A stretch of DNA of 64,000 nt from a virus. Where the stretch lies: positions 124,001-188,000 of the IMG/VR virus record IMGVR_UViG_3300042402_002641. One strand, given 5' to 3'. Positions 15,426 to 23,656 of the stretch are shown here, one piece after another; position 1 is the stretch's first letter; each line of letters opens with the position of its first letter. The notes beneath the pieces were generated by a model. The model did no database searches and was not told where the DNA came from. It saw only the letters and a list, made by a program, of their open reading frames with translations. The translations under genes and the position numbers were made by a program.

Positions 15426-17270
15426 TTAGAGAGCGACAAAGTTCTTGACAGTTATAGTTCCCACCATGCCTAGATGGGATTGACACTGATATCTGTAACC
15501 GCCTGATATGGAAGACGGAATTTTCCAATACAGCGTTCCGCTGGTTTTGGCCTGGGCCGCTGAACCTGTGCTAACTGCGCCAGTAGTGCTCACATGCACT
15601 AGTCCAGTATCGTAGTTTACTCCAGTGCCGTCTTGTATCAAGAATGGGTGACCGGAGGCTCCGGCTAAATTAAATGCAATAGTAGTGCCATTGATAGCGT
15701 ATATAGTAGGATCATCTGCGGTTCCATACTGATCGAATCTATAGGCCGATGTACCATTGGCAGTTACATCCAACATGGTGATGGCTGGAAGATATATTCG
15801 ATCTATGGTCAGGGATGCGGAAACTGCATCTGTAAGGTCATCAAATGCACTAGCACCTCCTGATGCTGTGCTGGTGATGGTGATAGTGTCCGTGCCTGCA
15901 ACTGTGGTTATCGATATGCCGGTGCCAGCTACTAGCGTAAGAGTGTCAGTGGCTGAATCAGCCACAACTGAAGTTTGTCCAGCCACTGCTATGGTGCTAA
16001 AACTATCAGATGAGACGCCGCCGCCAGTTGAATTGATAGTAATAGTGTCTGTACCAGCATCGGTGGTGATGGTAATATTAGTTCCTGCTACCAAGGTCAA
16101 CGTGTCTGTGGCAGAATCTGCCACAACATTCGATTGCCCCGCCACTGCGATTGTAGCAAAACTGTCTGCAGCTGGCGCAGCCCATGTGTTGTCTCCCCTC
16201 AGGAACGTGGTCACATTCCTAGTACCAGCAGTGCCTAGTCTCAGCACCGGAACAGTACCCGAATCTAAATTTGTAGCATTTAGTGCAGTAATATTGGCGC
16301 CACTGCCGCTGAACGATGTGGCAGTGAGTAATCCGACATCTGATATGGTTGCTGAACTGTTTTGTATAATAGTACCTGTAGTGCCATCATAGCGTATGAT
16401 AGCGTTGTCTACATACCCGCCGCCAGCACTAAGTACATCGCCAGTTCCTGCTCCTGATGCGCCGGCTGGTCCTGGGGGTCCTGGGGGTCCTTGTGTGCCG
16501 GTAGAAGAAGTACTTTGTCTAGAACCATCTGCAAAGACTATTTCATTTCCTACTACCACATCCGAATCAAAGGCCACCGTGGGGATGAATGTAATTGCAG
16601 AACTGTCATCGCTGTCTATGACTGTGCCTGCAAAGGTCACTGAGCCTGTGTTTGCTACCGATGAGATTGTGTAAACATCAGCAGTCGAATCATTACTTGA
16701 GATAATAGATATACCCGATCCTTCTACCAGCGTAACAGAATTAGGAACTATGGATTCACTGGCAACTGGCACCCAGGCACTTGCGTGTGCGTAATACAGT
16801 TTCCCTGTGTCATGTGCGTGAGCTATCATCCCATGATAGTCCACCGCAGATACTTCTGAAACTAAATCCGCCAATGTGTCCCAATGAAATCGTATTCGAT
16901 TTTTCTGTCCACTGACTTCAATTATTCCTGTAAGATTTAATGTACTGGTGTTAGCATCCCATGCTAAATTTGTGAGATCGTTGACCTGAGATCCTGCAGC
17001 GGGATAATAGGCTAATCTTCCAGCAACTCCTGCCTGCACTCCCCCACTGAATCCGGCTGCGTTTGCCTTGGCTAAGAAAGCTGCATTAGTAACATTTGCA
17101 AAATCGCTCCTAGCAAGAGCAACACCTCCTTTTGTGATTCCATCAAAAATTCTAAGAGTCTTGGTTTGTTTGTCATAGGCGATATCGCCATTTGACGCAG
17201 TTTGTCGATCAAGATACGCAGTTTCTTTAGGATCTACCCTGAGGGTTTTAAAAAAGTTAGAGTTTGACAT
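15426..17270 (-). CDS. Tail fibre-like protein with collagen-like repeats and C-terminal cupredoxin domain
   Basis: This 614-residue virion protein has several parts. Residues 1-60 resemble phage fibre N-termini (DRQTASNGDIAYDKQTKTLR). A beta-rich shaft follows. A short collagen-like stretch (GPPGPPGPAGASG) lies near 290. Two near-identical repeats each contain VVADSATDTLTLVAGT. The last 100 residues look like a small blue-copper (cupredoxin) domain: His541 (GHPFLI), then Cys596, His599 and Met602 in YQCQSHLGMVGTITV. That is the full set of type 1 copper ligands, with the C-x2-H-x2-M spacing of amicyanin. A CATAAATA late box lies 8 nt before the ATG. Copper binding is inferred from ligands only. 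Confidence 0.85.
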   Translation of the reverse strand: MSNSNFFKTLRVDPKETAYLDRQTASNGDIAYDKQTKTLRIFDGITKGGVALARSDFANVTNAAFLAKANAAGFSGGVQAGVAGRLAYYPAAGSQVNDLTNLAWDANTSTLNLTGIIEVSGQKNRIRFHWDTLADLVSEVSAVDYHGMIAHAHDTGKLYYAHASAWVPVASESIVPNSVTLVEGSGISIISSNDSTADVYTISSVANTGSVTFAGTVIDSDDSSAITFIPTVAFDSDVVVGNEIVFADGSRQSTSSTGTQGPPGPPGPAGASGAGTGDVLSAGGGYVDNAIIRYDGTTGTIIQNSSATISDVGLLTATSFSGSGANITALNATNLDSGTVPVLRLGTAGTRNVTTFLRGDNTWAAPAADSFATIAVAGQSNVVADSATDTLTLVAGTNITITTDAGTDTITINSTGGGVSSDSFSTIAVAGQTSVVADSATDTLTLVAGTGISITTVAGTDTITITSTASGGASAFDDLTDAVSASLTIDRIYLPAITMLDVTANGTSAYRFDQYGTADDPTIYAINGTTIAFNLAGASGHPFLIQDGTGVNYDTGLVHVSTTGAVSTGSAAQAKTSGTLYWKIPSSISGGYRYQCQSHLGMVGTITVKNFVAL

Positions 17271-17278
17271 AGGTATAG

Positions 17279-17286
17279 TATTTATG
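17279..17286 (-). promoter_or_regulatory. Late promoter box for the cupredoxin fibre
   Basis: The minus strand reads CATAAATA, then 8 nt, then the ATG at 17270. Exact consensus match. Confidence 0.72.
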
Positions 17287-17362
17287 CTCTAGTTTAAACA
17301 AGTTTCCAGAAATTTAAGTTGATTCGTTCGCTGCTGCTAAGTAGTTTAAAATAGAGGTTATT

Positions 17363-17941
17363 ATGGGTCGATACAGTGATTATATGCGTGACATTTGGGC
17401 TATTCAGGCCAACAGAAAAGTCTTAGGAATTACGTTGTTTGGAGTATTTTTTGATAATTCCAAACCGTTCACTCCTGGTGATCAGCTTCAACTAGCAGAT
17501 GGTGTAGAAACTGCTGTGCAACTATTGTCTCAAAAAGGATATGATTTATTGATTATTTCCGGACAGCCATCAAAGAAAACCAAAAATTTATCTATACAGG
17601 ATTTTGAAAACATATTGTCTGCTACCAGAGAAGGTGTAGAACGATTAGGAGGCAGAATAAAAAATGCATACTACGCACCCGGAACAGATAAAAATGATCC
17701 GTATGTTAAGCCCAATGCAGGCATGTTCGAAAAAGCACAAAATGAAGGTATGGTAGATTGGTCTAAATCTTATTACGTTGGGTTCGAAGCTAACGATATA
17801 AAGGCCGCAGTAAAAGTAAAGGCCTTACCAGTGCTTATAAAACCTGCCAACAGTGAAGTAAATGTAAAGGCCTTGGCGTTGACACATCACCTTAAAATTC
17901 AAGAATTTCCTAGCCTGTTGGAATTTGCTCAAAGCCTTTAA
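17363..17941 (+). CDS. HAD-fold protein, apparently catalytically inactive
   Basis: This 192-residue protein has the layout of small HAD phosphatases of the GmhB/HisB type: hydrophobic strand VLGITLFGVFFDN (20-32), cap-like loop with LADGVETAVQLLSQKGYDLLIISGQPS (44-70), NAYYAPGTDKNDPYVKPNAGMFEKA (101-125) and YYVGFEANDIKAA (137-149). In active enzymes the first strand ends in D-x-D-G; here it reads TLFGVF with no aspartate at the nucleophile site. Motif IV has Phe where the first Asp should be. Motif II Ser66 and motif III Lys116 remain. I infer a binding or regulatory pseudo-enzyme. An AGAGG ribosome site precedes the ATG. It stands alone on the plus strand beside the enzyme island. Confidence 0.8.
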   Translation: MGRYSDYMRDIWAIQANRKVLGITLFGVFFDNSKPFTPGDQLQLADGVETAVQLLSQKGYDLLIISGQPSKKTKNLSIQDFENILSATREGVERLGGRIKNAYYAPGTDKNDPYVKPNAGMFEKAQNEGMVDWSKSYYVGFEANDIKAAVKVKALPVLIKPANSEVNVKALALTHHLKIQEFPSLLEFAQSL

Positions 17942-17968
17942 TCATTATAATTGATTAAGAATAGTATC

Positions 17969-17985
17969 TAATACCGAAAGTATTA
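17969..17985. terminator. Possible weak bidirectional terminator
   Basis: A 6-bp stem (TAATAC / GTATTA) with a CGAAA loop lies between the convergent HAD and 2OG oxygenase genes and overlaps the latter's stop codon. There is no clear T run, so termination is uncertain. Confidence 0.3.
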
Positions 17986-18636
17986 TGGTCTATTAAGAGT
18001 CACATCTAATCCGGTACAGCTTACTTCGTCGGGGTCAAGACTCAACGGCGATGTGTAGAAAGAATTAAACGCCAAACTTTTTCTAATCTTTTCACCCTCA
18101 TTTGGAGTTACCCAATGGTGCAACCAGCTCGGAAATATAACAAGGTCGTATTGTTTAGGAGTTATAAAAATTTGAGGAGTATTGAAAAAATTAATCTCAC
18201 CTCTGTGTTGTATAGTACCCTTTTGACGATTGTCTTCAAGAACTACATCGCCAGTAACACCTTCAGGAATACTTAGATAGAAAGTTCCGCTTAATACGGT
18301 GTTGTAATGATTATGCATATGATGCCCAGTGCCAGGTGGATTAAAATTCACCCAGCTTTGAGTAATTGCTAACGTATTATCATAAACACCGAAAATATCT
18401 TTAGCATATTGATTTAAATGCTGCTCTATGACCTGTGTGAGTTTAGAATTTTTGTATTTTTTAGTCAATACAAGTTTATCCGGAGTCATCCAGTTTCCAG
18501 CTTTGTTAGCAATTAAATCTTTAGAAGAGAAATACTCTTTATTGTATTCCCCGATCATTTCCTCGATTTCGTTAACGTCAATTAACTCTTCTAAGTTTAC
18601 CTGAATGTAGGTAAGTGGAAAAATGTGATTATACAA
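17983..18636 (-). CDS. 2OG-Fe(II) oxygenase
   Basis: This 217-residue protein belongs to the phage-type 2-oxoglutarate/Fe(II) oxygenases, which hydroxylate or otherwise oxidise a substrate while splitting 2OG to succinate. Landmarks are SWVNFNPPGTGHHMHNHYNTVLSGTFYLSIPEG (about residues 115-147, carrying the first metal ligand in H-x-H), then a VIFPSWLHHWVTPNEGEKIRKSLAFN stretch near the end (second metal His and the 2OG-binding Arg). The start codon is TTG at 18636 with AAGGA 5 nt before it; no nearby ATG fits. It follows the carbamoyltransferase stop by one base and is the last gene of the minus operon. Confidence 0.88.
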   Translation of the reverse strand: MYNHIFPLTYIQVNLEELIDVNEIEEMIGEYNKEYFSSKDLIANKAGNWMTPDKLVLTKKYKNSKLTQVIEQHLNQYAKDIFGVYDNTLAITQSWVNFNPPGTGHHMHNHYNTVLSGTFYLSIPEGVTGDVVLEDNRQKGTIQHRGEINFFNTPQIFITPKQYDLVIFPSWLHHWVTPNEGEKIRKSLAFNSFYTSPLSLDPDEVSCTGLDVTLNRP

Positions 18637-18637
18637 G

Positions 18638-20332
18638 TTATTCCTTGGTTAATAGTTTACCAATTTCAGGCAACCACAAATACTTCATGTCTGATCGCTT
18701 TAAGGTATCTAGTGCTTCTACGAGTTTTTCAACTAGTGGATCCCCTGCAAGATTGAAACTGGTATTGAATAAAATTGGAACTCCTTTAATTTTATCAAAT
18801 TCTGAAATCAATTCGTAGTAGTGTTTATTTTGTTCGGCAGTTACTGTTTGAACTCTGCATGTTCCGTCAACGTGTGTAATTGCTGGAATTAAATCTCTCT
18901 TGTTTTCCAACACATCAACTGCGTACATCATAAAAGGTGTCTCGTCTTTTGTTCTTAGATCGAACCATTCGCCGGCTTTTTCTGCAAGACAGGAACCAGC
19001 AAACGGCCTAAACCATTCACGTTTTTTAATAATGTTAACAATATCTTTTCCGTCTTTGACAGTTGGGTCAAATAATATGCTTCTATTTCCCAGTGCTCTA
19101 GGACCAGCTTCACTTCGTCCTTGAAATAACGTGACTATGTTACCTTCAGCAATTAATTTTGCTACATCAGCAGCACTTGTGTCCACTACGGTAAAGCCAC
19201 TGAAATCTGCATTTTCATAATCAGCTGATCTATCGGGACCTAGATATAAACTTGTTAAAGGTGTTTTGGTTGTATTTTCTGATATCAGTCTGTAAATGTA
19301 TTGACAGGCCCCCATAACATTGCCGCCGTCGTGGCTCACTGGTTCGTGATAAAATTCAATGTTTGGAAATTCTTTTAAAAGTTCGTAATTTGCTACACAA
19401 TTAAGCCAATAGCCTCCAGCCATGACAATTTTTTTCATGCCGGTAAGTTCTATGGTTTTTCTTATTAAATCAAATACTCGTTGCTCGGAAGATTTTTGTA
19501 CAGCATAGGCAAGATCTTTTCTATAATCTCCAACTAGTTCAGGATCATCGTGCCAAGATATATTTCCATTAAGTGCTGTTAGTTCGGCATCAAGATCGCA
19601 CCTTACGTGATTTCCCGCTGGAAAATTAGGCTTGATAAAACTTCTATTATTAAATCTACCATCGTGGATTTTTATGTTTGGATTAGGCTTCCCGTAAGGA
19701 GCCAGTCCCATAGTTTTACCTGCCTCAATGGCGTGGAATCCTAAAAATTGTGTAACAGCTTCATAACTTTTTACTATACCGTGCATGTCAGAGATTTCAA
19801 TATCTATACTGTCATTTTCTTTCAATGTAAAACTATCAATTAAATTAGTGCCATAATTTTTATAGTGGCACTGGAATTCTGCAGGATAATTTAGAGTCCA
19901 AATCGACTCGACCTCCCATGTTTGGTGCATGAGTTCTTCACTTAGTCTACACCCGCTGCCTGCACCATCAATGATTAGTCCTGCTGCTTCATCAAATCCG
20001 CTGTTATAAAAAGCAGTGAAAGCATGTGTGAGATGATGATCATCACCTAATTTAATTGTTTCAACCTTTACATTGGGTTGCATTTTCCTAATAAAACAGG
20101 TGTAAGCATCCTCGCCAGTCCACGGAACTTGACCAAATGCGTTTCTTGTACCGCAGATGACAAGATAATCTATATGATCTGTATAATCGTAGGCCAGTAA
20201 CATGCCTGCAAACGGGTTGCCATCATATTTGAGTCTTGATAATCTATCTTCCTCGATATAGAAAATTAATTCGGTATCTTTATACAGAGCCGTAGCACCG
20301 TTGTGTCCAACATTTATACCCAACATCCACAT
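18638..20332 (-). CDS. Carbamoyltransferase (NodU/CmcH/TobZ family)
   Basis: This 564-residue enzyme would transfer a carbamoyl group from carbamoyl phosphate to a hydroxyl, typically on a sugar or natural product. The N-terminal Kae1-like domain shows GINVGHNGATAL and the metal-binding DDHHLTHAFTAFYNSGFDEA, then LIIDGAGSG. The C-terminal domain has the family signature QGRSEAGPRALGNRSIL, then REWFRPFAGSC and LFNTSFNLAGDPLVE. All appear intact and length is normal. It sits four bases after the GT9-like gene in the operon. Carbamoyltransferases are known from some marine T4-like phages; the phage substrate is not known. Confidence 0.95.
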   Translation of the reverse strand: MWMLGINVGHNGATALYKDTELIFYIEEDRLSRLKYDGNPFAGMLLAYDYTDHIDYLVICGTRNAFGQVPWTGEDAYTCFIRKMQPNVKVETIKLGDDHHLTHAFTAFYNSGFDEAAGLIIDGAGSGCRLSEELMHQTWEVESIWTLNYPAEFQCHYKNYGTNLIDSFTLKENDSIDIEISDMHGIVKSYEAVTQFLGFHAIEAGKTMGLAPYGKPNPNIKIHDGRFNNRSFIKPNFPAGNHVRCDLDAELTALNGNISWHDDPELVGDYRKDLAYAVQKSSEQRVFDLIRKTIELTGMKKIVMAGGYWLNCVANYELLKEFPNIEFYHEPVSHDGGNVMGACQYIYRLISENTTKTPLTSLYLGPDRSADYENADFSGFTVVDTSAADVAKLIAEGNIVTLFQGRSEAGPRALGNRSILFDPTVKDGKDIVNIIKKREWFRPFAGSCLAEKAGEWFDLRTKDETPFMMYAVDVLENKRDLIPAITHVDGTCRVQTVTAEQNKHYYELISEFDKIKGVPILFNTSFNLAGDPLVEKLVEALDTLKRSDMKYLWLPEIGKLLTKE

Positions 20333-20335
20333 AAT

Positions 20336-21265
20336 TTATCCTTTGTCTAGAGTTTTTTTCATATGTTTTTTTATTCCAGCAATTATATCTTTCAATTCGT
20401 CTTTTGAAAAATTCATCAACATATCATTTAATCTGTCAGCTTCTTCTGATCCAAAACCTGCAATTCTTATCGGACTATACACCCGTTTAGCATCTTTCTT
20501 TTCCACAATATTAAAATGTTCTGGGTACGTGGTGTTTATAGGAAAAGTGGATCCGCAGATCACAGTACCTGGTTTATTAAATGAATAAGCAATATGCTGT
20601 CCGACGCTGTCACACCCGATAAAATAATCAGCTGCTTCAATAACTGCTGCCCAAACACGCAAAGGCATCTGTTCGTTTGGTTGGAAAATAGGTAAATTTA
20701 CCACTTCCAATTTATGTTCGCCCATGTAAACAATATTGTATTCTTTGCTTAATTCAGCTATTAGATCCATGAAAGTTGTTTGTTCAATACTTCTTGAACT
20801 GCCATCATATACAATACCAGAAGACATCGAACTACTCCGTCCAAACGGTTGTATTACTATCGTTTTTTCTTTTTGATGTTGTTTTCTTACTTGAGTTAGC
20901 ACGTCTACTGCTACCATTTCCTCGTGCTTACTTAACACAATCAATGGTTTTTTGTTAATCGACGTTCTTTCGCCTAGAATTTCAAACCAAAAACTCTGTT
21001 GTAGGCTGCTTTTTTGATTGTAATATTCGTGATCTCTATATGGCTCGGTCGACATACAGATATTATCCTTGATCAAAGAATCAAATAATCCTTTGTGATT
21101 AACATCCCATGCTTTATTCTGTAGTGTAGGGTGTCCAAGATAAAACTCCATTCCGCCCTCACACACTATGCCTGCGAGCTCTCCACGCTTTTCACTTTCC
21201 TCGAGCGCAGGGATACTTGCTATCACTCTTCCTGCGCCGCCGTTTATAAAAAATATTTTTTTCAT
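20336..21265 (-). CDS. GT9-like glycosyltransferase (heptosyltransferase fold)
   Basis: This 309-residue protein shows the two-Rossmann layout of ADP-heptose-type transferases (GT9). The N-terminus FFINGGAGRVIASIPALEES corresponds to the GG.GD.l...P.l loop; the C-terminal half has IGCDSVGQHIAYSFNKPGTVICGST, like the GxDSG..H.A.a.g.P.v...G motif, and KTIVIQPFGRSS for the inter-domain strand. It could transfer a sugar onto an LPS-like or protein-linked glycan. A TATAAATA late box and an extended -10 lie upstream, so it may start a second transcript inside the operon. The ribosome site is AAGGG. Confidence 0.8.
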   Translation of the reverse strand: MKKIFFINGGAGRVIASIPALEESEKRGELAGIVCEGGMEFYLGHPTLQNKAWDVNHKGLFDSLIKDNICMSTEPYRDHEYYNQKSSLQQSFWFEILGERTSINKKPLIVLSKHEEMVAVDVLTQVRKQHQKEKTIVIQPFGRSSSMSSGIVYDGSSRSIEQTTFMDLIAELSKEYNIVYMGEHKLEVVNLPIFQPNEQMPLRVWAAVIEAADYFIGCDSVGQHIAYSFNKPGTVICGSTFPINTTYPEHFNIVEKKDAKRVYSPIRIAGFGSEEADRLNDMLMNFSKDELKDIIAGIKKHMKKTLDKG

Positions 21266-21286
21266 GTCATCCCTTATCGTGCCAAG

Positions 21287-21310
21287 TATTTATATGCTAG
21301 TATTATACCA
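21287..21310 (-). promoter_or_regulatory. Internal promoter pair: late box and extended -10
   Basis: On the minus strand a perfect TATAAATA (21294-21287) lies 21 nt before the GT9-like ATG. Just upstream is TGGTATAAT, an extended -10 (21310-21302) without a clear -35. The operon could be read both early and late from here. Confidence 0.6.
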
Positions 21311-22079
21311 TTAATTTTTTTTCATTGATATATTGTATTAAAATATCGGCATACTCTCTGTGCACCTGGTGATGAAAATGGTTTTTTTGTCGGATTAGAT
21401 GTGGATATTTTTTAGTTCCCCACGAATAGAAACTTTCTCCCCAATCAAAACATACCGTTGGATCAATACTAAAATCAATCGATTGGTTAGTTGTCAGACA
21501 GCAATTAACAAATAGATGTTTGAATCCTTTCATTTTAAGATAATTGTGAAGAGCAATTACCAAGGCTGAGAGTTGTTGTATCTGCAGTTGATCATCCCAA
21601 AAATACATAGCACAAAATTCTGTTATCTGATCAGATAGGTTAATGTGTTTAGTATAGTTATTTTTACTCACTACTATATCGTGAGATTGATTTGGATTAA
21701 TAAAGAAGGTTCCAAAATCATGATACTCCTGATCATGTTGATGTACCGAAATTGTGTTTTGCTGCTTTAATAAATGTTGAAACAGAGGTTGTGCAACTAT
21801 TTCTTTTCTGAATAATGATGTCCATCCGACTAACACAAATATGTCTTCTGCTCTAGACGTTTTTAAAAATTCTTCTAGATCAAAAATAGTCCTACGGAAA
21901 ATAAATTCATTTGTAGCTGCATTGTAAGCATTGTTGGTATAGTCAAGATCAAACGCTGTCGCGATATGATTTGCAAATGAATATTTTTTATTGTCAGGAT
22001 GCCTGCTGTCGTCTTCAATGGCTTCCATTCCAAACACAAATGAATCACCGTTGGCATACAATCTTTTTGGTTGTGTCAT
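21303..22079 (-). CDS. SGNH/GDSL-like hydrolase
   Basis: This 258-residue protein starts with a block I motif, LYANGDSFVFGME (GDS with the nucleophile Ser). A second block is near NNAYNAATNEFIFRR (Asn), followed by ILVLVGWTSLFRK-like strand (here IFVLVGWTS) and a C-terminal NHFHHQVHREYADIL that could supply the catalytic Asp/His. SGNH enzymes remove or transfer acyl groups on sugars, lipids or proteins. Its ATG overlaps the upstream oxygenase stop by ATGA, so the two are coupled. A second, unrelated-looking SGNH gene lies at 26406-27122 in the same operon. Substrate unknown. Confidence 0.8.
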   Translation of the reverse strand: MTQPKRLYANGDSFVFGMEAIEDDSRHPDNKKYSFANHIATAFDLDYTNNAYNAATNEFIFRRTIFDLEEFLKTSRAEDIFVLVGWTSLFRKEIVAQPLFQHLLKQQNTISVHQHDQEYHDFGTFFINPNQSHDIVVSKNNYTKHINLSDQITEFCAMYFWDDQLQIQQLSALVIALHNYLKMKGFKHLFVNCCLTTNQSIDFSIDPTVCFDWGESFYSWGTKKYPHLIRQKNHFHHQVHREYADILIQYINEKKLMV

Positions 22080-22654
22080 GAAAAATCTATGTTAAGAACC
22101 GCTCTCACACTTGATTTTGTAGGCGGCTGCCCTGAGTGATATTGGTCGCCTGAAAATAAAACATAGCGTCCTTGTTTTGGTTCAATAGATTGAACTATAT
22201 TCCATTTTGTAGATTGTTTTTCAAATAGAAAGGTATTACCGTCGCTGTCGAAAGGGTAATATATCAAAACATTGTGCATGATATCTAAATCCACATGCGG
22301 TGTTAAATAATTTGTCTCGGGATAACTGTCTGTTTTTTCTTGTAGATTCAATTTCATTCTATGAATATTTTTGCAGGTGAACTTTGTTATCATCAGAAAC
22401 TTTCGTAAAACATGCGATAGTTCGTAAGAAAATCGATTACAAACTTCATTGTTTTCTATTATCATGGCAGACAATTGTGGATATTCTTGACAATTTTTAT
22501 CTTGGTTGTCTTCTTGTAATTCCGGTCCTACAGAATAATCACACGACAGGTATTTTAATTTTTTTGAATTAATTATATCTTGAATCGCTATTTGTTCTTC
22601 AACAGTAAGTATGTCGTCATAAATGTTACAATAATCAGTTTTTTGTACTTTCAT
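22076..22654 (-). CDS. 2OG-Fe(II) oxygenase, prolyl-hydroxylase-like
   Basis: This 192-residue protein has the double-stranded beta-helix core with HxD...H...R. Visible residues are the H-V-D of LTPHVDLDIMHNVLIYYPF (about 118-136), a FLFEKQSTKWNIVQSIEPKQG segment, and GRYVLFSGDQYHSGQPPTKS with the distal His, followed by VRAVLNIDFS with the Arg. It belongs to a different subfamily from the 17983-18636 oxygenase, whose core reads HNHYN. It is coupled by 4-base overlaps to both neighbours (monooxygenase upstream, SGNH downstream). Confidence 0.88.
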   Translation of the reverse strand: MKVQKTDYCNIYDDILTVEEQIAIQDIINSKKLKYLSCDYSVGPELQEDNQDKNCQEYPQLSAMIIENNEVCNRFSYELSHVLRKFLMITKFTCKNIHRMKLNLQEKTDSYPETNYLTPHVDLDIMHNVLIYYPFDSDGNTFLFEKQSTKWNIVQSIEPKQGRYVLFSGDQYHSGQPPTKSSVRAVLNIDFS

Positions 22655-23652
22655 AATGGTATTTCCGATATCAACTTAAAAGATCTATATCTATCATCAA
22701 AATTGTGAGTCCATGTATTAATTACTATTTCATCAATCTCAAATTTATTAGTCAACTGCTTTATTTTATCACCTACTGTTTCTTTGGTACCTATAATTGC
22801 TTTAGATTTCCATAGATTGATTTGCTTCAATTCATCCTGTGTATAAATGTTTTCGGTCAAAATGCTAGGATCTTGTAATGGTTTTCTTTCTCCTTTTAAA
22901 AATCCTATACGCCAATGATATCGAGACCGTGCAATAAATTCTGCTCTTTCTTCAGTTTCTGCTGCCAGTGCCCATACACAAATATTTGCACATGGTTGTT
23001 GATATCTTTCGCTGGGTACAAAGTTTTCTCTATAGACATCTAGTGCTTGTGCTAGATGTTCCCCGTCATTAAAAAAGTGTGCGTATGAATATGGTAATCC
23101 GCGTTCAGCTGCAATTCTCGCACCGTCTATTCCGAACCCCATGATCCATATGTCTGGACTTGTATGCCCCATAGGATTGGCCGAAACAAGCCCATGGCCG
23201 TGAATGCTTTCTTTGGGCAAATCTCTACCTTCGGTCCAATGTAATAGTTCATCTATTTTTTCTTCATAATTTTCATTAGGCATTAAATTAGGATTCAGTG
23301 CTCTCGATGCTAATCCGTCCGCACCTAACCCTCGTCCTATTCCAAGATCAACTCTGCCCGGAGCAATAGATTCAATAACTGAAAATTGTTCGGCTACCTT
23401 ATAAGGACTATAATACTGTAATAACACAGCAGCACTGCCAACCTTGATTTTTTTTGTTACAGAAGCGATTGCAGCTACTAATATTTCAGGAGCAGTGCCT
23501 GCTACTGAATTGCTGTTATGGTGCTCTGATACCCAATATCGATGATATCCCCATTGTTCAGATTTTTGAGCGAGCTCTATTGTTTCGTTTATTGCCGCAC
23601 TCTGCGGCATAATATCGTTTACTGTAGATTGATCGAGAATAGAAATTTTCAT
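22651..23652 (-). CDS. Luciferase-like (LLM class) flavin-dependent monooxygenase
   Basis: This 333-residue protein is a bacterial-luciferase-like oxidoreductase that would use reduced flavin and O2. The family layout is intact: N-terminal strand KISILDQSTVN, WVSEHHNSNSVAGTAPEIL (40-60) with the typical EHH, IKVGSAAVLLQYYSPYKVAEQFSVIESIAPGRVDLGIGRG (70-110), and PDIWIMGFGIDGARIAAERGLPYSYAHFF near 165-195. It is closest in style to the MsnO8-type group. This type of enzyme is unusual in phages. It lies between the halogenase and a 2OG oxygenase; a shared pathway is an inference from the operon. Confidence 0.93.
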   Translation of the reverse strand: MKISILDQSTVNDIMPQSAAINETIELAQKSEQWGYHRYWVSEHHNSNSVAGTAPEILVAAIASVTKKIKVGSAAVLLQYYSPYKVAEQFSVIESIAPGRVDLGIGRGLGADGLASRALNPNLMPNENYEEKIDELLHWTEGRDLPKESIHGHGLVSANPMGHTSPDIWIMGFGIDGARIAAERGLPYSYAHFFNDGEHLAQALDVYRENFVPSERYQQPCANICVWALAAETEERAEFIARSRYHWRIGFLKGERKPLQDPSILTENIYTQDELKQINLWKSKAIIGTKETVGDKIKQLTNKFEIDEIVINTWTHNFDDRYRSFKLISEIPL

Positions 23653-23656
23653 AATA

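Noticed and set aside
15413-15445. Nested inverted repeat between the convergent plus operon and fibre gene
   Set aside because: The AGAACT/AGTTCT outer stem encloses a 21-nt interior with only a 4-bp inner stem and no T run; too weak to call a terminator.
15757-16392. Plus-strand open frame inside the cupredoxin fibre
   Set aside because: Val/Ala/Ser-rich mirror of the VVADSATDTLTLVAGT repeats; a shadow of the real minus-strand gene.
16440-16500. Collagen-like stretch as a collagen homologue acted on by the P4H-like oxygenases
   Set aside because: Only about four G-x-y triplets are present, common in phage fibres; too short to argue that it is a dedicated hydroxylation substrate.
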